64,000 nt of DNA from Pseudomonas azadiae (lineage in GTDB: Bacteria > Pseudomonadota > Gammaproteobacteria > Pseudomonadales > Pseudomonadaceae): assembly GCF_019145355.1 (NCBI RefSeq), contig NZ_JAHSTY010000002.1:1426001-1490000 (forward strand), in the 5' to 3' direction. A model generated the notes under the pieces. The model had not been told where the DNA came from, searched no databases, and saw only the letters and a list, made by a program, of their open reading frames with translations. A program made the translations under genes and the position numbers. Position 1 is the first letter of the stretch; each line of letters opens with the position of its first letter. Shown here piece after piece: positions 46,931 through 55,524 of this stretch.

Positions 46931-47758
46931 TCAGCCGATCAGCATCGTGCCGCTGGCAATGACCACGCACGCCAGCAGTTTTCGAACGCTCAGCGATTCG
47001 CCGAGGAAGACGTAGCCGATCAACGCCGCGAACACCACGCTGGTTTCGCGCAGGGCCGAAACGGCGCCCATGGGCGCTTCTGCCATGGCATAGATAACAA
47101 TGCCGTAAGCCAGCAGGGAAACGAGCCCGCCCGCCAAGGCCGTGATGAATCCCGGTCGCTGGGCAAACAGGCTGCGTGCATCGCGCAGGCCGATGTACAC
47201 CAAGGGCATCAGTACGCCCCAGAGCGCGCACATCCACGCAGTGTAGGCCAGCGGTGCGCCGGAGAGTCTCGCGCCGATGCCATCCGTGACGCTGTAGGCC
47301 GCAATGAAACAACCCGTGCCCAAGGCATAGGGCAGGCTGGGCACGGCCAGCCTGCGCTGCTTGAAAGCCAGTGAAATAATGCCGCCCGAGACCAACGCGA
47401 TGCCAAACAGGGCGCTGGCGCTCACCGTCTCACCGGCAAACGCCAATGCGAACAGCGTGATCAGGATAGGCGAGGAGCCCCGGGCGATCGGGTAGGTTTG
47501 CCCGAGGTCGCCGACTTTGTAGCTGCGCACCAGGAACAGGTTGTAACCCACGTGCAAGACGCCCGACAGAACGGCGTACGGCCAACTGGCCACGGCGGGT
47601 GCCGGCAGGAATAGGGCGATGCCAGCGCTGGCGACCGCGACCGCCAGGCACATCACGGTCATCGACCACAGCCTGTCGTTGCCGGCACGCAGCAGCGCGT
47701 TCCAGCTGGCATGCAGGAGCGCGGCGAAAAGGATGAGTACTACGATAGGTAAGGGCAT
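46931..47758 (-). CDS. EamA/DMT-superfamily transporter
   Basis: Ten hydrophobic helices in about 275 residues form two EamA repeats. The first has LVRSYKVGDLGQTYPIARGSSPIL and the second ALRETSVVFAALIGYVFLGE, a pairing typical of the DMT superfamily. The start is set at ATG 47758; an in-frame TTG two codons earlier is the alternative, and neither has a good ribosome site. The LysR-type gene upstream on the same strand lies 75 bp away. Confidence 0.85.
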   Translation of the reverse strand: MPLPIVVLILFAALLHASWNALLRAGNDRLWSMTVMCLAVAVASAGIALFLPAPAVASWPYAVLSGVLHVGYNLFLVRSYKVGDLGQTYPIARGSSPILITLFALAFAGETVSASALFGIALVSGGIISLAFKQRRLAVPSLPYALGTGCFIAAYSVTDGIGARLSGAPLAYTAWMCALWGVLMPLVYIGLRDARSLFAQRPGFITALAGGLVSLLAYGIVIYAMAEAPMGAVSALRETSVVFAALIGYVFLGESLSVRKLLACVVIASGTMLIG

Positions 47759-47833
47759 GCGCAATAGTAGGCACCGGCATCGGCAGTTGAAAGCGAAGTC
47801 CCCTCATCCTGCCATGAGCTATTGCTCATTCTA

Positions 47834-48739
47834 TCAGCGATAGCTGTGTTGGGCCCGCGTCGACTCTTCCAGCAGCCAGTGACGAAAGTTGATGATGTGA
47901 GGCTGGGACTCGACGCCTTTGGGGCAGACAAAATAGTAAGCGACCGGCGATGCGAAGGGCACCTCGAACAGCCTGACCAGGCGACCGTCGTTGATCTGGG
48001 CTTCAACGTGGCCGCTGCGGACCAACGCAATGCCCTGGCCCAGCAGCGCCGCCTCGATGGTCATGTTGGTGTCGGCAAACCTGACGCTTTCATTCAGTGC
48101 GCTAATGCCGACGCCGACGTGCTCGAACCAGGCTTCCCACTTGGGCACCAGGTCCGCGCCGTCACGCGTCAGCAGTGGGTAGCGCAGCAGCTCGGCGGGT
48201 TCGTGCGGGGTGCCGAAACGGCTAAGCAGGTCGGGGCTGGCCACGGGGAAAATCTGTTCCCTGAGCATGAACTCCGAGTGCAGGCCCGGGTAATTGCCGT
48301 TACCCAGGCGGATCGCCACGTCAGGATCCGCGCTGGAGAATTTGATCGCCTTGTCGCTGGTCTCCAGCGTGATCAGGATCTCCGGGTGCTGCTGCGACAG
48401 GCTGGGCAACCTGGGGAGCAGCCATTTGAGTGCGAACGAGTAGGTGGTGCTGACCTTGAGCCGGACCCTGCCTTTTTGTTCCCGCAGGTCGGACAGAGTG
48501 GCCGCAAGGCTCGTGAGAAACTCACGCACGATCGGCGCCAGCGCGGCACCGGCCGGGGTCAGTCGCAACGATTTTCCACGCTGGAACAACTGCAAGCCCC
48601 AGAGCTCTTCGAGGTGCTTCAACTGATGGCTGACAGCGCTCTGGGTGACGTGCAACTCTTCTGACGCCGAGGTGAAAGTGGCATGCCGGGTGGCGACTTC
48701 GAAAGCGCGTAGGGTGGCGGTTGGCGGTAGGTCTCTCAT
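47834..48739 (-). CDS. LysR-type transcriptional regulator, GcvA-like
   Basis: The protein is taken from ATG 48739 (MRDLPPTATLRAFEVATRH), the usual beginning of the GcvA/AmpR-like branch; 301 residues. The HTH has SASEELHVTQSAVSHQLKHLEE. The effector domain follows, with PLLTRDGADLVPKWEAW. The longest frame continues upstream through a REPIN and is an artefact. It may regulate the EamA-SDR genes downstream on the same strand, which is inferred from position only. Confidence 0.9.
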   Translation of the reverse strand: MRDLPPTATLRAFEVATRHATFTSASEELHVTQSAVSHQLKHLEELWGLQLFQRGKSLRLTPAGAALAPIVREFLTSLAATLSDLREQKGRVRLKVSTTYSFALKWLLPRLPSLSQQHPEILITLETSDKAIKFSSADPDVAIRLGNGNYPGLHSEFMLREQIFPVASPDLLSRFGTPHEPAELLRYPLLTRDGADLVPKWEAWFEHVGVGISALNESVRFADTNMTIEAALLGQGIALVRSGHVEAQINDGRLVRLFEVPFASPVAYYFVCPKGVESQPHIINFRHWLLEESTRAQHSYR

Positions 48740-48794
48740 CGATTGGGTCCCGGCGATCAGCTTCCATGAGTGAAGCTTCATGGTAACGGTTTTC

Positions 48795-48929
48795 TGTAGT
48801 GAGCGGGCTCGCCCCGCGCTGGGGGGCGAAGCCGCCCCAAAACCAGACGGCTCGATTTTTCCTGAAACCCCCGAGGTGTCTTTGTTGGGGCGGCTTCGCC
48901 GCCCAGCGCGGGGCAAGCCCGCTCACTAC
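48795..48929. repeat. REPIN, copy 2
   Basis: ctgtagtgagcgggctcgcc at the left and ggcaagcccgctcactacg at the right, inner arms ggcgaagccgcccca / tggggcggcttcgcc. The left copy has gggctcgcc for gggcttgcc. It lies upstream of a LysR gene start. Confidence 0.9.
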
Positions 48930-48961
48930 GGGTTGTATGGAACGTTTACTAAACCTCGGAC

Positions 48962-49075
48962 AAAGAAAAGCCCGCTTGGGGAGCGCGGGCTAAAAGGATG
49001 TTCACTAGGAGCTGGGTCCACCATAGGGCGGCGTCTGTGAAAGCTTTGTGAAAGCTTCGGTAAAAAAGTGTATGC
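48962..49075 (-). ncRNA. candidate small RNA ending at an intrinsic terminator
   Basis: On the minus strand agcccgc (48985-48991) pairs with gcgggct (48969-48975) and is followed by ttttctttg, a good terminator. No minus-strand gene precedes it within the region to 49160. The preceding sequence has a tandem agctttcaca repeat (about 49034-49055) and an A/T-rich segment near 49065-49078 that could hold a promoter. A transcript of about 100 nt is possible, and its ends are guesses. Confidence 0.35.
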
Positions 49076-49160
49076 CTCAATCGCGCAGTGGCTGTACGGG
49101 GCAGGACGGTCGATTACGCTCTACTGTCGCAGGCACATCACACCTTCTGGATGCCGCGTC

Positions 49161-49769
49161 ATGTCTATGTCTACCAGCCTGCTGTCAGCCTTTGTGCTGT
49201 TCGCCTTCGTGTCTTCGATCACGCCGGGGCCCAATAACACTATGTTGCTTGCCTCGGGGGTGAACTTCGGGTTCCGCCGTTCGATGCCGCATGCGCTGGG
49301 GATCAGCATCGGCTTCATGGTGCTGGTGATTTCGGTGGGCCTGGGGCTGGGTGAGGTATTCAAAGTGTTTCCGTGGGCCTACACGGTGCTGCGTTATGTG
49401 GGGGCAGCGTATTTGTTGTACCTGGCGTGGAAGATCGCGACGGCGGGCGGCCTGTCCGACAGCCCCGATGAACAGGGCAAGCCCATGACCTTCCTCGGCG
49501 CGGCCGCGTTCCAGTGGGTCAACCCCAAGGCCTGGATCATGGCGTTGGGGGCAATCACCACCTATACGCCAGCCGAGGGCTATGTAACCAATGTGCTGGT
49601 GATTGCGCTGGTGTTCGCCGTGGTCAACTTGCCCAGCGTGTGCGTGTGGGTCGGCTGCGGCAGCGGCTTGCGCACGGTGCTGCGTGACCCGCGCTGGGTG
49701 CGGCTGTTCAACTGGTCCATGGCCGGCTTGCTGGTGCTGTCGTTATACCCCATGTTGTTTGTGGCTTGA
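49161..49769 (+). CDS. LysE family amino-acid exporter-like translocator
   Basis: ATG 49161 (or 49167) gives about 202 residues with six membrane helices. The RhtB/LysE signature is seen as FVSSITPGPNNTMLLASGVNFG in the first helix region and FQWVNPKAWIMALGAI in the middle. Such proteins export amino acids or their analogues; the substrate is unknown. The ribosome site is weak (ggat). A 27-residue ORF converges on its 3' end. Confidence 0.88.
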   Translation: MSMSTSLLSAFVLFAFVSSITPGPNNTMLLASGVNFGFRRSMPHALGISIGFMVLVISVGLGLGEVFKVFPWAYTVLRYVGAAYLLYLAWKIATAGGLSDSPDEQGKPMTFLGAAAFQWVNPKAWIMALGAITTYTPAEGYVTNVLVIALVFAVVNLPSVCVWVGCGSGLRTVLRDPRWVRLFNWSMAGLLVLSLYPMLFVA

Positions 49770-49772
49770 GCC

Positions 49773-49856
49773 TCAGACCGGCGAGATGGTCGCCAGCAGG
49801 CCGATGCCGATGGTCAATACCAAAAAGCCGAACAGGAAAAGTGCCATCTTGGTCAT
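49773..49856 (-). CDS. 27-residue single-helix membrane peptide
   Basis: ATG 49856 is preceded by GGAGG at short spacing. The 27 codons encode a hydrophobic helix (MALFLFGFLVLTIGIGLL) with a basic start (MTKM) and end in TISPV. The frame lies in the gap between the LysE gene stop and the next gene, on the opposite strand. The composition is typical of real small membrane proteins and not of chance ORFs. The function is unknown. Confidence 0.6.
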   Translation of the reverse strand: MTKMALFLFGFLVLTIGIGLLATISPV

Positions 49857-50082
49857 AAGGCCTCCGAAAGGAAGGGGGTGGGGAGGGCGCCATTGTCCGC
49901 CCCGACGGCTTTTCGATACAGAGGCAGATAGCAAAGAAAAAACCGTATCAGATGCGTCTGCCGCTGTTCTGCCGTGGGCTTTGCCCGGTTGCGGTTTTTT
50001 CCAGCTCAGCGCCTGAGACAGTCGACGCGTTTGCCCCTAAGATGGCGCCATTGCATCAACAATAAGAGTGGGCCAACCCTCG

Positions 50083-51090
50083 ATGGAAAGACGTCAATTC
50101 AGCGGCGGCATGAAAGGCAAGAACCTGCGCTACCTCAACGAAACCCAGCAGCCGGCGTCGGTCACCCGCGTCGGCTTCCTGTTGCTTGAACACTTTTCCC
50201 TGCCCGCATTCACCCAGACCCTCGACACCCTCGTCACCGCCAACCTGCTGCGTCCCGAACTGTTCGCTTCGCGGACTTTCGGTTGGGACGACGGCGAAGT
50301 CACCAGCGACCTGGGCCTGGTGATCCGCCCCGACGCACGCCTCGATGCGGCAACTCTGCAAGACCTGGATTTGCTGGTGATCTGCGGCGGCTTTCGCACT
50401 GAACTCAAGGCCAGCGACGACTTCATCCACCTGCTGCGCAGCGCCGCCGAGCATGGCATCAGCCTCGCCGGCCTGTGGAACGGCGCCTGGTTTCTGGGGC
50501 GCGCCGGCTTGCTGCAAGGTTATCGCTGCGCCATCCACCCCGAACACCGCCCGGCCCTGGCGGAGGTGTCAAAAGCCACCCACGTCACCAGCGAACCCTA
50601 CGTGATCGACCGCGACCGCCTCACCGCTTCCAGCCCGTCCGGCGCGTTCCATATGGCATTGGATTGGATCAAGGCCTTGCACGATAAAGCCCTGGTCGAA
50701 GGGATCGAAGATATCCTGGCCTTCGAAGAATCGCGCTACCGGCGCATCAAGCCCACCGAAAACGTCAGCGTCAGCGCGCCGCTGCGTGAAGTCGTGAAAC
50801 TGATGGACGCCAACCTCGAAGAACCCCTGGAACTGGACCAGCTCGCCGTGTATGCCGGCCGCTCCCGGCGCCAGCTCGAGCGGCTGTTCAAGGAGCAACT
50901 GGGCACTACGCCGCAGCGCTACTACATGGAACTGCGCGTCACCGAAGCGCGGCGGCTGTTGCAACACACGGAGTTGTCCCAGGTGGAGGTGCTGGTGGCG
51001 TGCGGGTTTGTTTCGCCGAGCCATTTCAGCAAATGCTACAGCTCGTATTTCGGTTATCGCCCCTCCAAGGAAAAGCGGTTGGTGAAGTAA
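50083..51090 (+). CDS. GlxA-type (DJ-1/PfpI + AraC HTH) transcriptional regulator
   Basis: The protein of about 335 residues has an N-terminal DJ-1/PfpI-like domain (LLVICGGFRTELKAS, LAGLWNGAWFLGRAGLL) and a C-terminal AraC helix-turn-helix pair (LDQLAVYAGRSRRQLERLFK and EVLVACGFVSPSHFSKCY). The GlxA group includes regulators of arginine, carnitine and glycine betaine use in pseudomonads. The cysteine of enzymatic DJ-1 proteins is absent at the usual elbow (LWNGAW), as expected for a ligand-binding regulator. ATG 50083 is chosen, and GTG 50068 or ATG 50110 are possible. The ligand is unknown. Confidence 0.85.
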   Translation: MERRQFSGGMKGKNLRYLNETQQPASVTRVGFLLLEHFSLPAFTQTLDTLVTANLLRPELFASRTFGWDDGEVTSDLGLVIRPDARLDAATLQDLDLLVICGGFRTELKASDDFIHLLRSAAEHGISLAGLWNGAWFLGRAGLLQGYRCAIHPEHRPALAEVSKATHVTSEPYVIDRDRLTASSPSGAFHMALDWIKALHDKALVEGIEDILAFEESRYRRIKPTENVSVSAPLREVVKLMDANLEEPLELDQLAVYAGRSRRQLERLFKEQLGTTPQRYYMELRVTEARRLLQHTELSQVEVLVACGFVSPSHFSKCYSSYFGYRPSKEKRLVK

Positions 51091-51124
51091 TATCCCCACT
51101 GGCTCATTTTTTCAAGGAAGACCC

Positions 51125-52042
51125 ATGTCTCTGACACTGTTGGATCGTTATCGCGGTAGCTTGCTGGGCCTGGCGTGTGGCGATGCGGTAGGCACCACCG
51201 TTGAATTCATGCCGCGCGGCAGCTTCACACCGGTTACCGATATGGTCGGAGGAGGGCCGTTCAGCCTGAAGCCGGGCCAATGGACGGATGACACCTCGAT
51301 GGCGTTGTGTCTGGCCGAAAGCCTGATACGTAAAGGTGGGTTTGATGCCGCCGACCAGATGGGGCGCTACCTGAACTGGTGGAAGTGGGGCTACTTGAGT
51401 TCCACGGGCGATTGCTTTGATATCGGCATGACCGTTCGTACCGCGCTGGCGGAATTTGAGGCGCACGGTGATCCGTTCGCAGGTTCAACGGCGCCTTTTT
51501 CCGCCGGCAATGGTTCGATGATGCGCTTGGCGCCGGTCGTGCTGTATTACTTTCCAGACCTTCAACGGGTCGACGATTTTTCCCGTCAGAGTTCGCGTAC
51601 CACCCACGGCGCCCAAGAGGCGATTGAATGCTGCGTGGTGCTGGCGCGGGCAATCGGCAATGCCTTGAGCGGGGCGACCAAGGAGCAACTGTTGAGCGTC
51701 TCATGCGCCGGCCTGACTGCCCCCAAAGTGTTGGCGATTGCCCAGGGGGAGTATCGCGATAAACCCCGCGCGGACATCACTGGCAGCGGCTACGCCGTGG
51801 CCTCGCTGGAAGCCGCGCTGTGGTGCGTGCAGCACACAGACAGCTTCGCCGATGCCGTCTTGACGGCCGCTAACCTGGGCGATGACGCGGACACCACGGC
51901 GGCCATCGTGGGTCAATTGGCCGGTGCGCATTATGGCGTGCAAGGTATTCCCGAGGGGTGGCTGGAAAAGCTGTGCATGGGCGATGACATAGAAGCAATG
52001 GCCGATGCACTGTTCAACGCCGCCGCCCAACACCCCGAATAA
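51125..52042 (+). CDS. ADP-ribosylglycohydrolase family protein
   Basis: The 305-residue protein has the DraG/ARH fold motifs: GLACGDAVGTTVEF near the start, WTDDTSMAL (first metal-binding cluster), GNGSMMRLAPV, and the C-terminal LGDDADTTAAIVGQLAGA (second metal cluster). Members remove ADP-ribose from proteins or nucleotides using two Mg2+ or Mn2+. The target is unknown. AGGA lies 7 nt before the ATG, and a REPIN follows the stop. It sits 34 bp after the GlxA-type regulator and may be read with it. Confidence 0.9.
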   Translation: MSLTLLDRYRGSLLGLACGDAVGTTVEFMPRGSFTPVTDMVGGGPFSLKPGQWTDDTSMALCLAESLIRKGGFDAADQMGRYLNWWKWGYLSSTGDCFDIGMTVRTALAEFEAHGDPFAGSTAPFSAGNGSMMRLAPVVLYYFPDLQRVDDFSRQSSRTTHGAQEAIECCVVLARAIGNALSGATKEQLLSVSCAGLTAPKVLAIAQGEYRDKPRADITGSGYAVASLEAALWCVQHTDSFADAVLTAANLGDDADTTAAIVGQLAGAHYGVQGIPEGWLEKLCMGDDIEAMADALFNAAAQHPE

Positions 52043-52044
52043 CT

Positions 52045-52178
52045 TGTAGTGAGCGGGCTTGCCCCGCGCTCGGTGGCGAAGCCGCCCCAAACCAGGCGAC
52101 TCGGTTTTATCTGTCATTCGGCGGCGACTCGGTTAGGGCGGCTTCGCCACCCAGCGCGGGACAAGCCCGCTCACTACA
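52045..52178. repeat. REPIN, copy 3
   Basis: tgtagtgagcgggcttgccc ... gggacaagcccgctcactac. It lies between two convergent gene ends (ADP-ribosylglycohydrolase and FAD dehydrogenase). Confidence 0.9.
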
Positions 52179-52192
52179 AGGGTCCGTTTTTA

Positions 52193-53425
52193 TCAGAACC
52201 GATCCAGGCGATACGGCCTGAGCGCCTGGCCGCCATTCGCCAACGCGCCAACCCACTGCGCCGTCACCGCCGCCTGCGTCAACCCCAGGTGCTGGTGCCC
52301 GAACGCCAGCAGCACCTTGCCGTCACACACTCGGTCAATCACTGGCAATGAATCCGGCAACGACGGCCGAAACCCCATCCAGGGCGTGGCCCCTTGTGCG
52401 CTCAGGTCCTCGCGAAACAGCCCCTGGCTCAGCCGGTGCAACTGCCAGGCGCGCTGCATATTCGCTGGGCGCTCAAGGCCGGCAAATTCCACCGTGCCGG
52501 CCAGGCGCAGGCCGTCGGTCATGGGCGTCATGATGAATTTTCGCTCCAGGGAGGTAACGGCGAACGGCAGGCGATGAGGCTCGCTGGGCAGCATGAGGTG
52601 GTAGCCGCGCTCGGTGTCCAAGGGCACGGTTCTTCCGGTCAAGGCGGCGGTGAGCTTGGCCGAGTGGGCGCCGCAGGCGATCAGCATCTGGCGTGCGCTC
52701 AGCGGGCCCTGGTCGGTGATGAGCGAGACGCCGTGTTCTCCCACGCGACCCTCCAGCACGTGGCGCTTGAGGAACTGCACGCCACAGGCCTCGGCTGCCC
52801 GGACCAGTTCGCGCACCACCTGGTAAGGGTCAAGGAAGTGACCGGTGCCGGGGAAAAACAGACCGCCCTGGATGTTGTCGCTCAACTGCGGCGCTGCCTT
52901 GCGTATCGCATCGCCAGACCAGAATGCCACGGGCACCTGCTGCTGTTGCATACGTTGCTGCAAGGCATCCACGGCCGGCCGTGACTGCGCGCGCTCAAAC
53001 ACCAGCAGCGAGCCATTCTCACGCAGCAAGTCCGGGCGCCCGATGCTCTGCAGCAAACGCTGCCAGGCGCCCAGGCTGGCTTCATTGAGCATGCGGATCC
53101 CCGCGACCGTGCGCCGGTAGTTCGCCGGGCGCAGGTTCAACAGCAGGCGCAAGAACCAGGGCAGGGCGCGCGGCAGGTATCGCCAGTCCAGACGCAGCGG
53201 GCCCAAGGGGTCGAGCAGCATGCCGGGCAAACGCTTGAGGATCGACAGGTCGGCAATCGGGAACACTTGCTCGGTCGCCAGATGCCCCGCGTTGCCATAG
53301 GACGCACCCATCCCGGGTTCCTGCGCGTCGAGCACCACCACTTGCCGGCCCTGGCGTGCCAGTTGCAAAGCGCAGGCCACTCCAATAATGCCGGCGCCCA
53401 CCACGACGATATCGTGCTCGGCCAT
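52193..53425 (-). CDS. FAD-dependent D-hydroxyproline/D-amino-acid dehydrogenase
   Basis: The 410-residue DadA-like protein starts with the FAD dinucleotide fold (IVVVGAGIIGVACALQLARQ) and has GASYGNAGHLA and a C-terminal FGHQHLGLTQAAVTA typical of DadA-type enzymes. In the operon it follows the epimerase and the deaminase. The likely substrate is therefore cis-4-hydroxy-D-proline, oxidised to 1-pyrroline-4-hydroxy-2-carboxylate at the inner membrane, with electrons passed to the respiratory chain. Substrate choice is inferred from context. Three bp separate it from the deaminase gene. Confidence 0.85.
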   Translation of the reverse strand: MAEHDIVVVGAGIIGVACALQLARQGRQVVVLDAQEPGMGASYGNAGHLATEQVFPIADLSILKRLPGMLLDPLGPLRLDWRYLPRALPWFLRLLLNLRPANYRRTVAGIRMLNEASLGAWQRLLQSIGRPDLLRENGSLLVFERAQSRPAVDALQQRMQQQQVPVAFWSGDAIRKAAPQLSDNIQGGLFFPGTGHFLDPYQVVRELVRAAEACGVQFLKRHVLEGRVGEHGVSLITDQGPLSARQMLIACGAHSAKLTAALTGRTVPLDTERGYHLMLPSEPHRLPFAVTSLERKFIMTPMTDGLRLAGTVEFAGLERPANMQRAWQLHRLSQGLFREDLSAQGATPWMGFRPSLPDSLPVIDRVCDGKVLLAFGHQHLGLTQAAVTAQWVGALANGGQALRPYRLDRF

Positions 53426-53428
53426 GAC

Positions 53429-54385
53429 CTAGGCTTCTCTTTGGCAATTCTGTTGCGCGGACCAGTCGGCGTACCACTGGCGGAACAACGCGTACTGGCT
53501 CCGGGCGTAACGGCGCTGGGCCTCGCTGAGCACGTCGGTTTCGTTGAAATGCACGCTGTAGCCCTGGTCGCCGTTAAGCACCATCAGGTACTTGTAATAC
53601 AGCACCAAGTCGCAGCCTTCATCGAAGGACGACAGCACTGCCAGCGCGGCCTCCAGTTCAAGGGCCTGGCGCCGGGCCTTGACATCGCCCTTGGCCGCTT
53701 GCTTGCTCAACGCCACCAGTTGCAGGACTTCCCGGGGCAGTGCGTTGCCGACTCCGGTGATAGCACCCGTGGCGTTGCAATTGACGAAACCGTGCACCAC
53801 CTGGGTGTCGACGCCGACCATCAAGGTCACGCTGTCATCCTGGGAGGTGATGTGTTCCGCTGCGTAGCGCAGGTCTGCGCCACCGCCGAACTCCTTGAAG
53901 CCGACGAGGTTCGGGTGTTCGCGGCGCAGTTCGAAGAACAGGTCGGCGCGAGTGGCGAAGCCGTAGTAGGGGCTGTTGTAGATCACCGCCGGCAGGTTGG
54001 GTGCGGCCTTGAGAATCGCCGAGAAGTGGGCCTTTTGCGCAGTGGCGGATGCGCCACGGGACAGCACGCGCGGAATCACCATCAAGCCGTGGGCGCCCAC
54101 CTCGGCGGCGTGGGCTGCATGGGCGATCGCTTCGCGGCTGTTGACCGCTCCCGTACCGACGATGGTCGGCACACCGGCCGCTACCAGGCGCGCGACGCCC
54201 TCCTGGCGCTGGGCTTCAGTCAGCAACGGCCAGTCGCCCATGGAGCCGCAATACACTACGGCGTTCATGCCGATATCGACCAACTCGCGGCCCTTGGCGA
54301 CCAGTGCATCGAAGTCCGGCTTGCGATCAAGGGTGCACGGCGTCATCAGGGCGGGGATGCAGCCGGTGAAAATGTCGTCGTTCAT
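53429..54385 (-). CDS. lhpC: DapA-family 1-pyrroline-4-hydroxy-2-carboxylate deaminase
   Basis: Start ATG 54385 with GAGGAG just upstream; 318 residues. The DHDPS/NAL-type barrel is recognised by a GSMGDWPLLT active-site turn, YNSPYYGF (Tyr) and LVGFKEFGG (Schiff-base Lys). In hydroxyproline catabolism this enzyme deaminates and dehydrates Pyr4H2C to alpha-ketoglutarate semialdehyde. The assignment to LhpC rests on the operon with the epimerase and FAD dehydrogenase, not on sequence alone. Confidence 0.85.
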   Translation of the reverse strand: MNDDIFTGCIPALMTPCTLDRKPDFDALVAKGRELVDIGMNAVVYCGSMGDWPLLTEAQRQEGVARLVAAGVPTIVGTGAVNSREAIAHAAHAAEVGAHGLMVIPRVLSRGASATAQKAHFSAILKAAPNLPAVIYNSPYYGFATRADLFFELRREHPNLVGFKEFGGGADLRYAAEHITSQDDSVTLMVGVDTQVVHGFVNCNATGAITGVGNALPREVLQLVALSKQAAKGDVKARRQALELEAALAVLSSFDEGCDLVLYYKYLMVLNGDQGYSVHFNETDVLSEAQRRYARSQYALFRQWYADWSAQQNCQREA

Positions 54386-54402
54386 TGTTCTTGCTCCTCG
54401 AG

Positions 54403-55350
54403 TCAATTAAGCAGAGCCGGGGCGCCGATGCCCCAGGCGAAAGGGTCGCGTTCGTCGATCAGCAAGGTGCTGTCGGCGGTCATGTAGGCGCTGCCGGTGA
54501 TGAAGGGCCGTACGTGCTCGCCTTCCCATTCATAGTGGCCGGTGAACTGGCTGCCGGTGATGCTGGCCTGGACCCAGCTTGCGCCGGGCGCAAGTTTTCC
54601 GTCGGCCGCCAGGCAGGCCAGCTTGGCGCTGGTGCCGGTGCCGCAGGGCGAGCGGTCGTAGGCCTTGCCGGGGCACATCACGAAGTTGCGGCTGTCGGCC
54701 AGGTCGTCGTCGGCGAACAGTTCGACATGGTCGATCAACGCGCCGTCCTCACCGTGAATGCCTTGGGCTTCGAGCGCCCTGAGCATGGCCCAGGTGTACT
54801 CGGTCAGGGCGTCGACGTTGTCCATCTGCAAGGCCTGGCCGTGCTCCGATACCAGGAAAAACCAGTTGCCGCCCCAGGCAATGTCGCCGTGGACTACGCC
54901 ATGGCCCGGCACATCCACCGGCACCTGCTGGCGAAAACGGTAGGCGGGCACATTGCGCAAGGTCACGCTGGCGTCTTCGTGCAGCGTCGCCGCCACCGGG
55001 CCGACGGGCGTGTCGATGGTGTGCACGCCGGGCTGGATGAGGCCCAGGTAGTGTAAGGACGCCACCAGGCCGATGGTGCCGTGACCGCACATGCCGAGGT
55101 AGCCGGCGTTGTTGAAGAAAATCACGCCGCACACCGCGCCGGGGGTGACAGGCTCGCAGTACAGCGCGCCAACCAGCACGTCATTGCCACGCGGTTCCAA
55201 CAGGCAAGCGCGGCGCCAGGGGTCGTGCTCGTTGCGCAGGTTCGCCAGTCGCTCGGCAAGGGTGGCGCCGTGCAGGGCCGGAAAGCCGGTCATCACCAGG
55301 CGCGTGGGTTCGCCGCCGGTGTGGGAGTCGATCACATGCAGTCGCTTCAT
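54403..55350 (-). CDS. lhpA: 4-hydroxyproline 2-epimerase
   Basis: The 315-residue proline-racemase-superfamily enzyme has both catalytic Cys: MCGHGTIG near residue 90 and [10 protein letters not shown] near residue 235. Two Cys mark epimerases or racemases, in contrast to the Thr-containing trans-3-hydroxyproline dehydratases. It converts trans-4-hydroxy-L-proline to cis-4-hydroxy-D-proline, the first step of the pathway. It is first in the operon and divergent from an AraC-type regulator 174 bp away. Confidence 0.93.
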   Translation of the reverse strand: MKRLHVIDSHTGGEPTRLVMTGFPALHGATLAERLANLRNEHDPWRRACLLEPRGNDVLVGALYCEPVTPGAVCGVIFFNNAGYLGMCGHGTIGLVASLHYLGLIQPGVHTIDTPVGPVAATLHEDASVTLRNVPAYRFRQQVPVDVPGHGVVHGDIAWGGNWFFLVSEHGQALQMDNVDALTEYTWAMLRALEAQGIHGEDGALIDHVELFADDDLADSRNFVMCPGKAYDRSPCGTGTSAKLACLAADGKLAPGASWVQASITGSQFTGHYEWEGEHVRPFITGSAYMTADSTLLIDERDPFAWGIGAPALLN

Positions 55351-55524
55351 AGCGCGTTCCGTGTGTGTGAAGGGGTAGGCTTACAGTGAACTTACGGACG
55401 GCGGCGCGATTGATGTTTTTTGTGCGCATCGATGACGAAATCAGCACAGTTTTGGCAGCTCGACAGCGCCCTGGGCATCGGGCAATCTGCTATGCGTCGA
55501 GGCAATTTGCGGGGATCCACGGTC

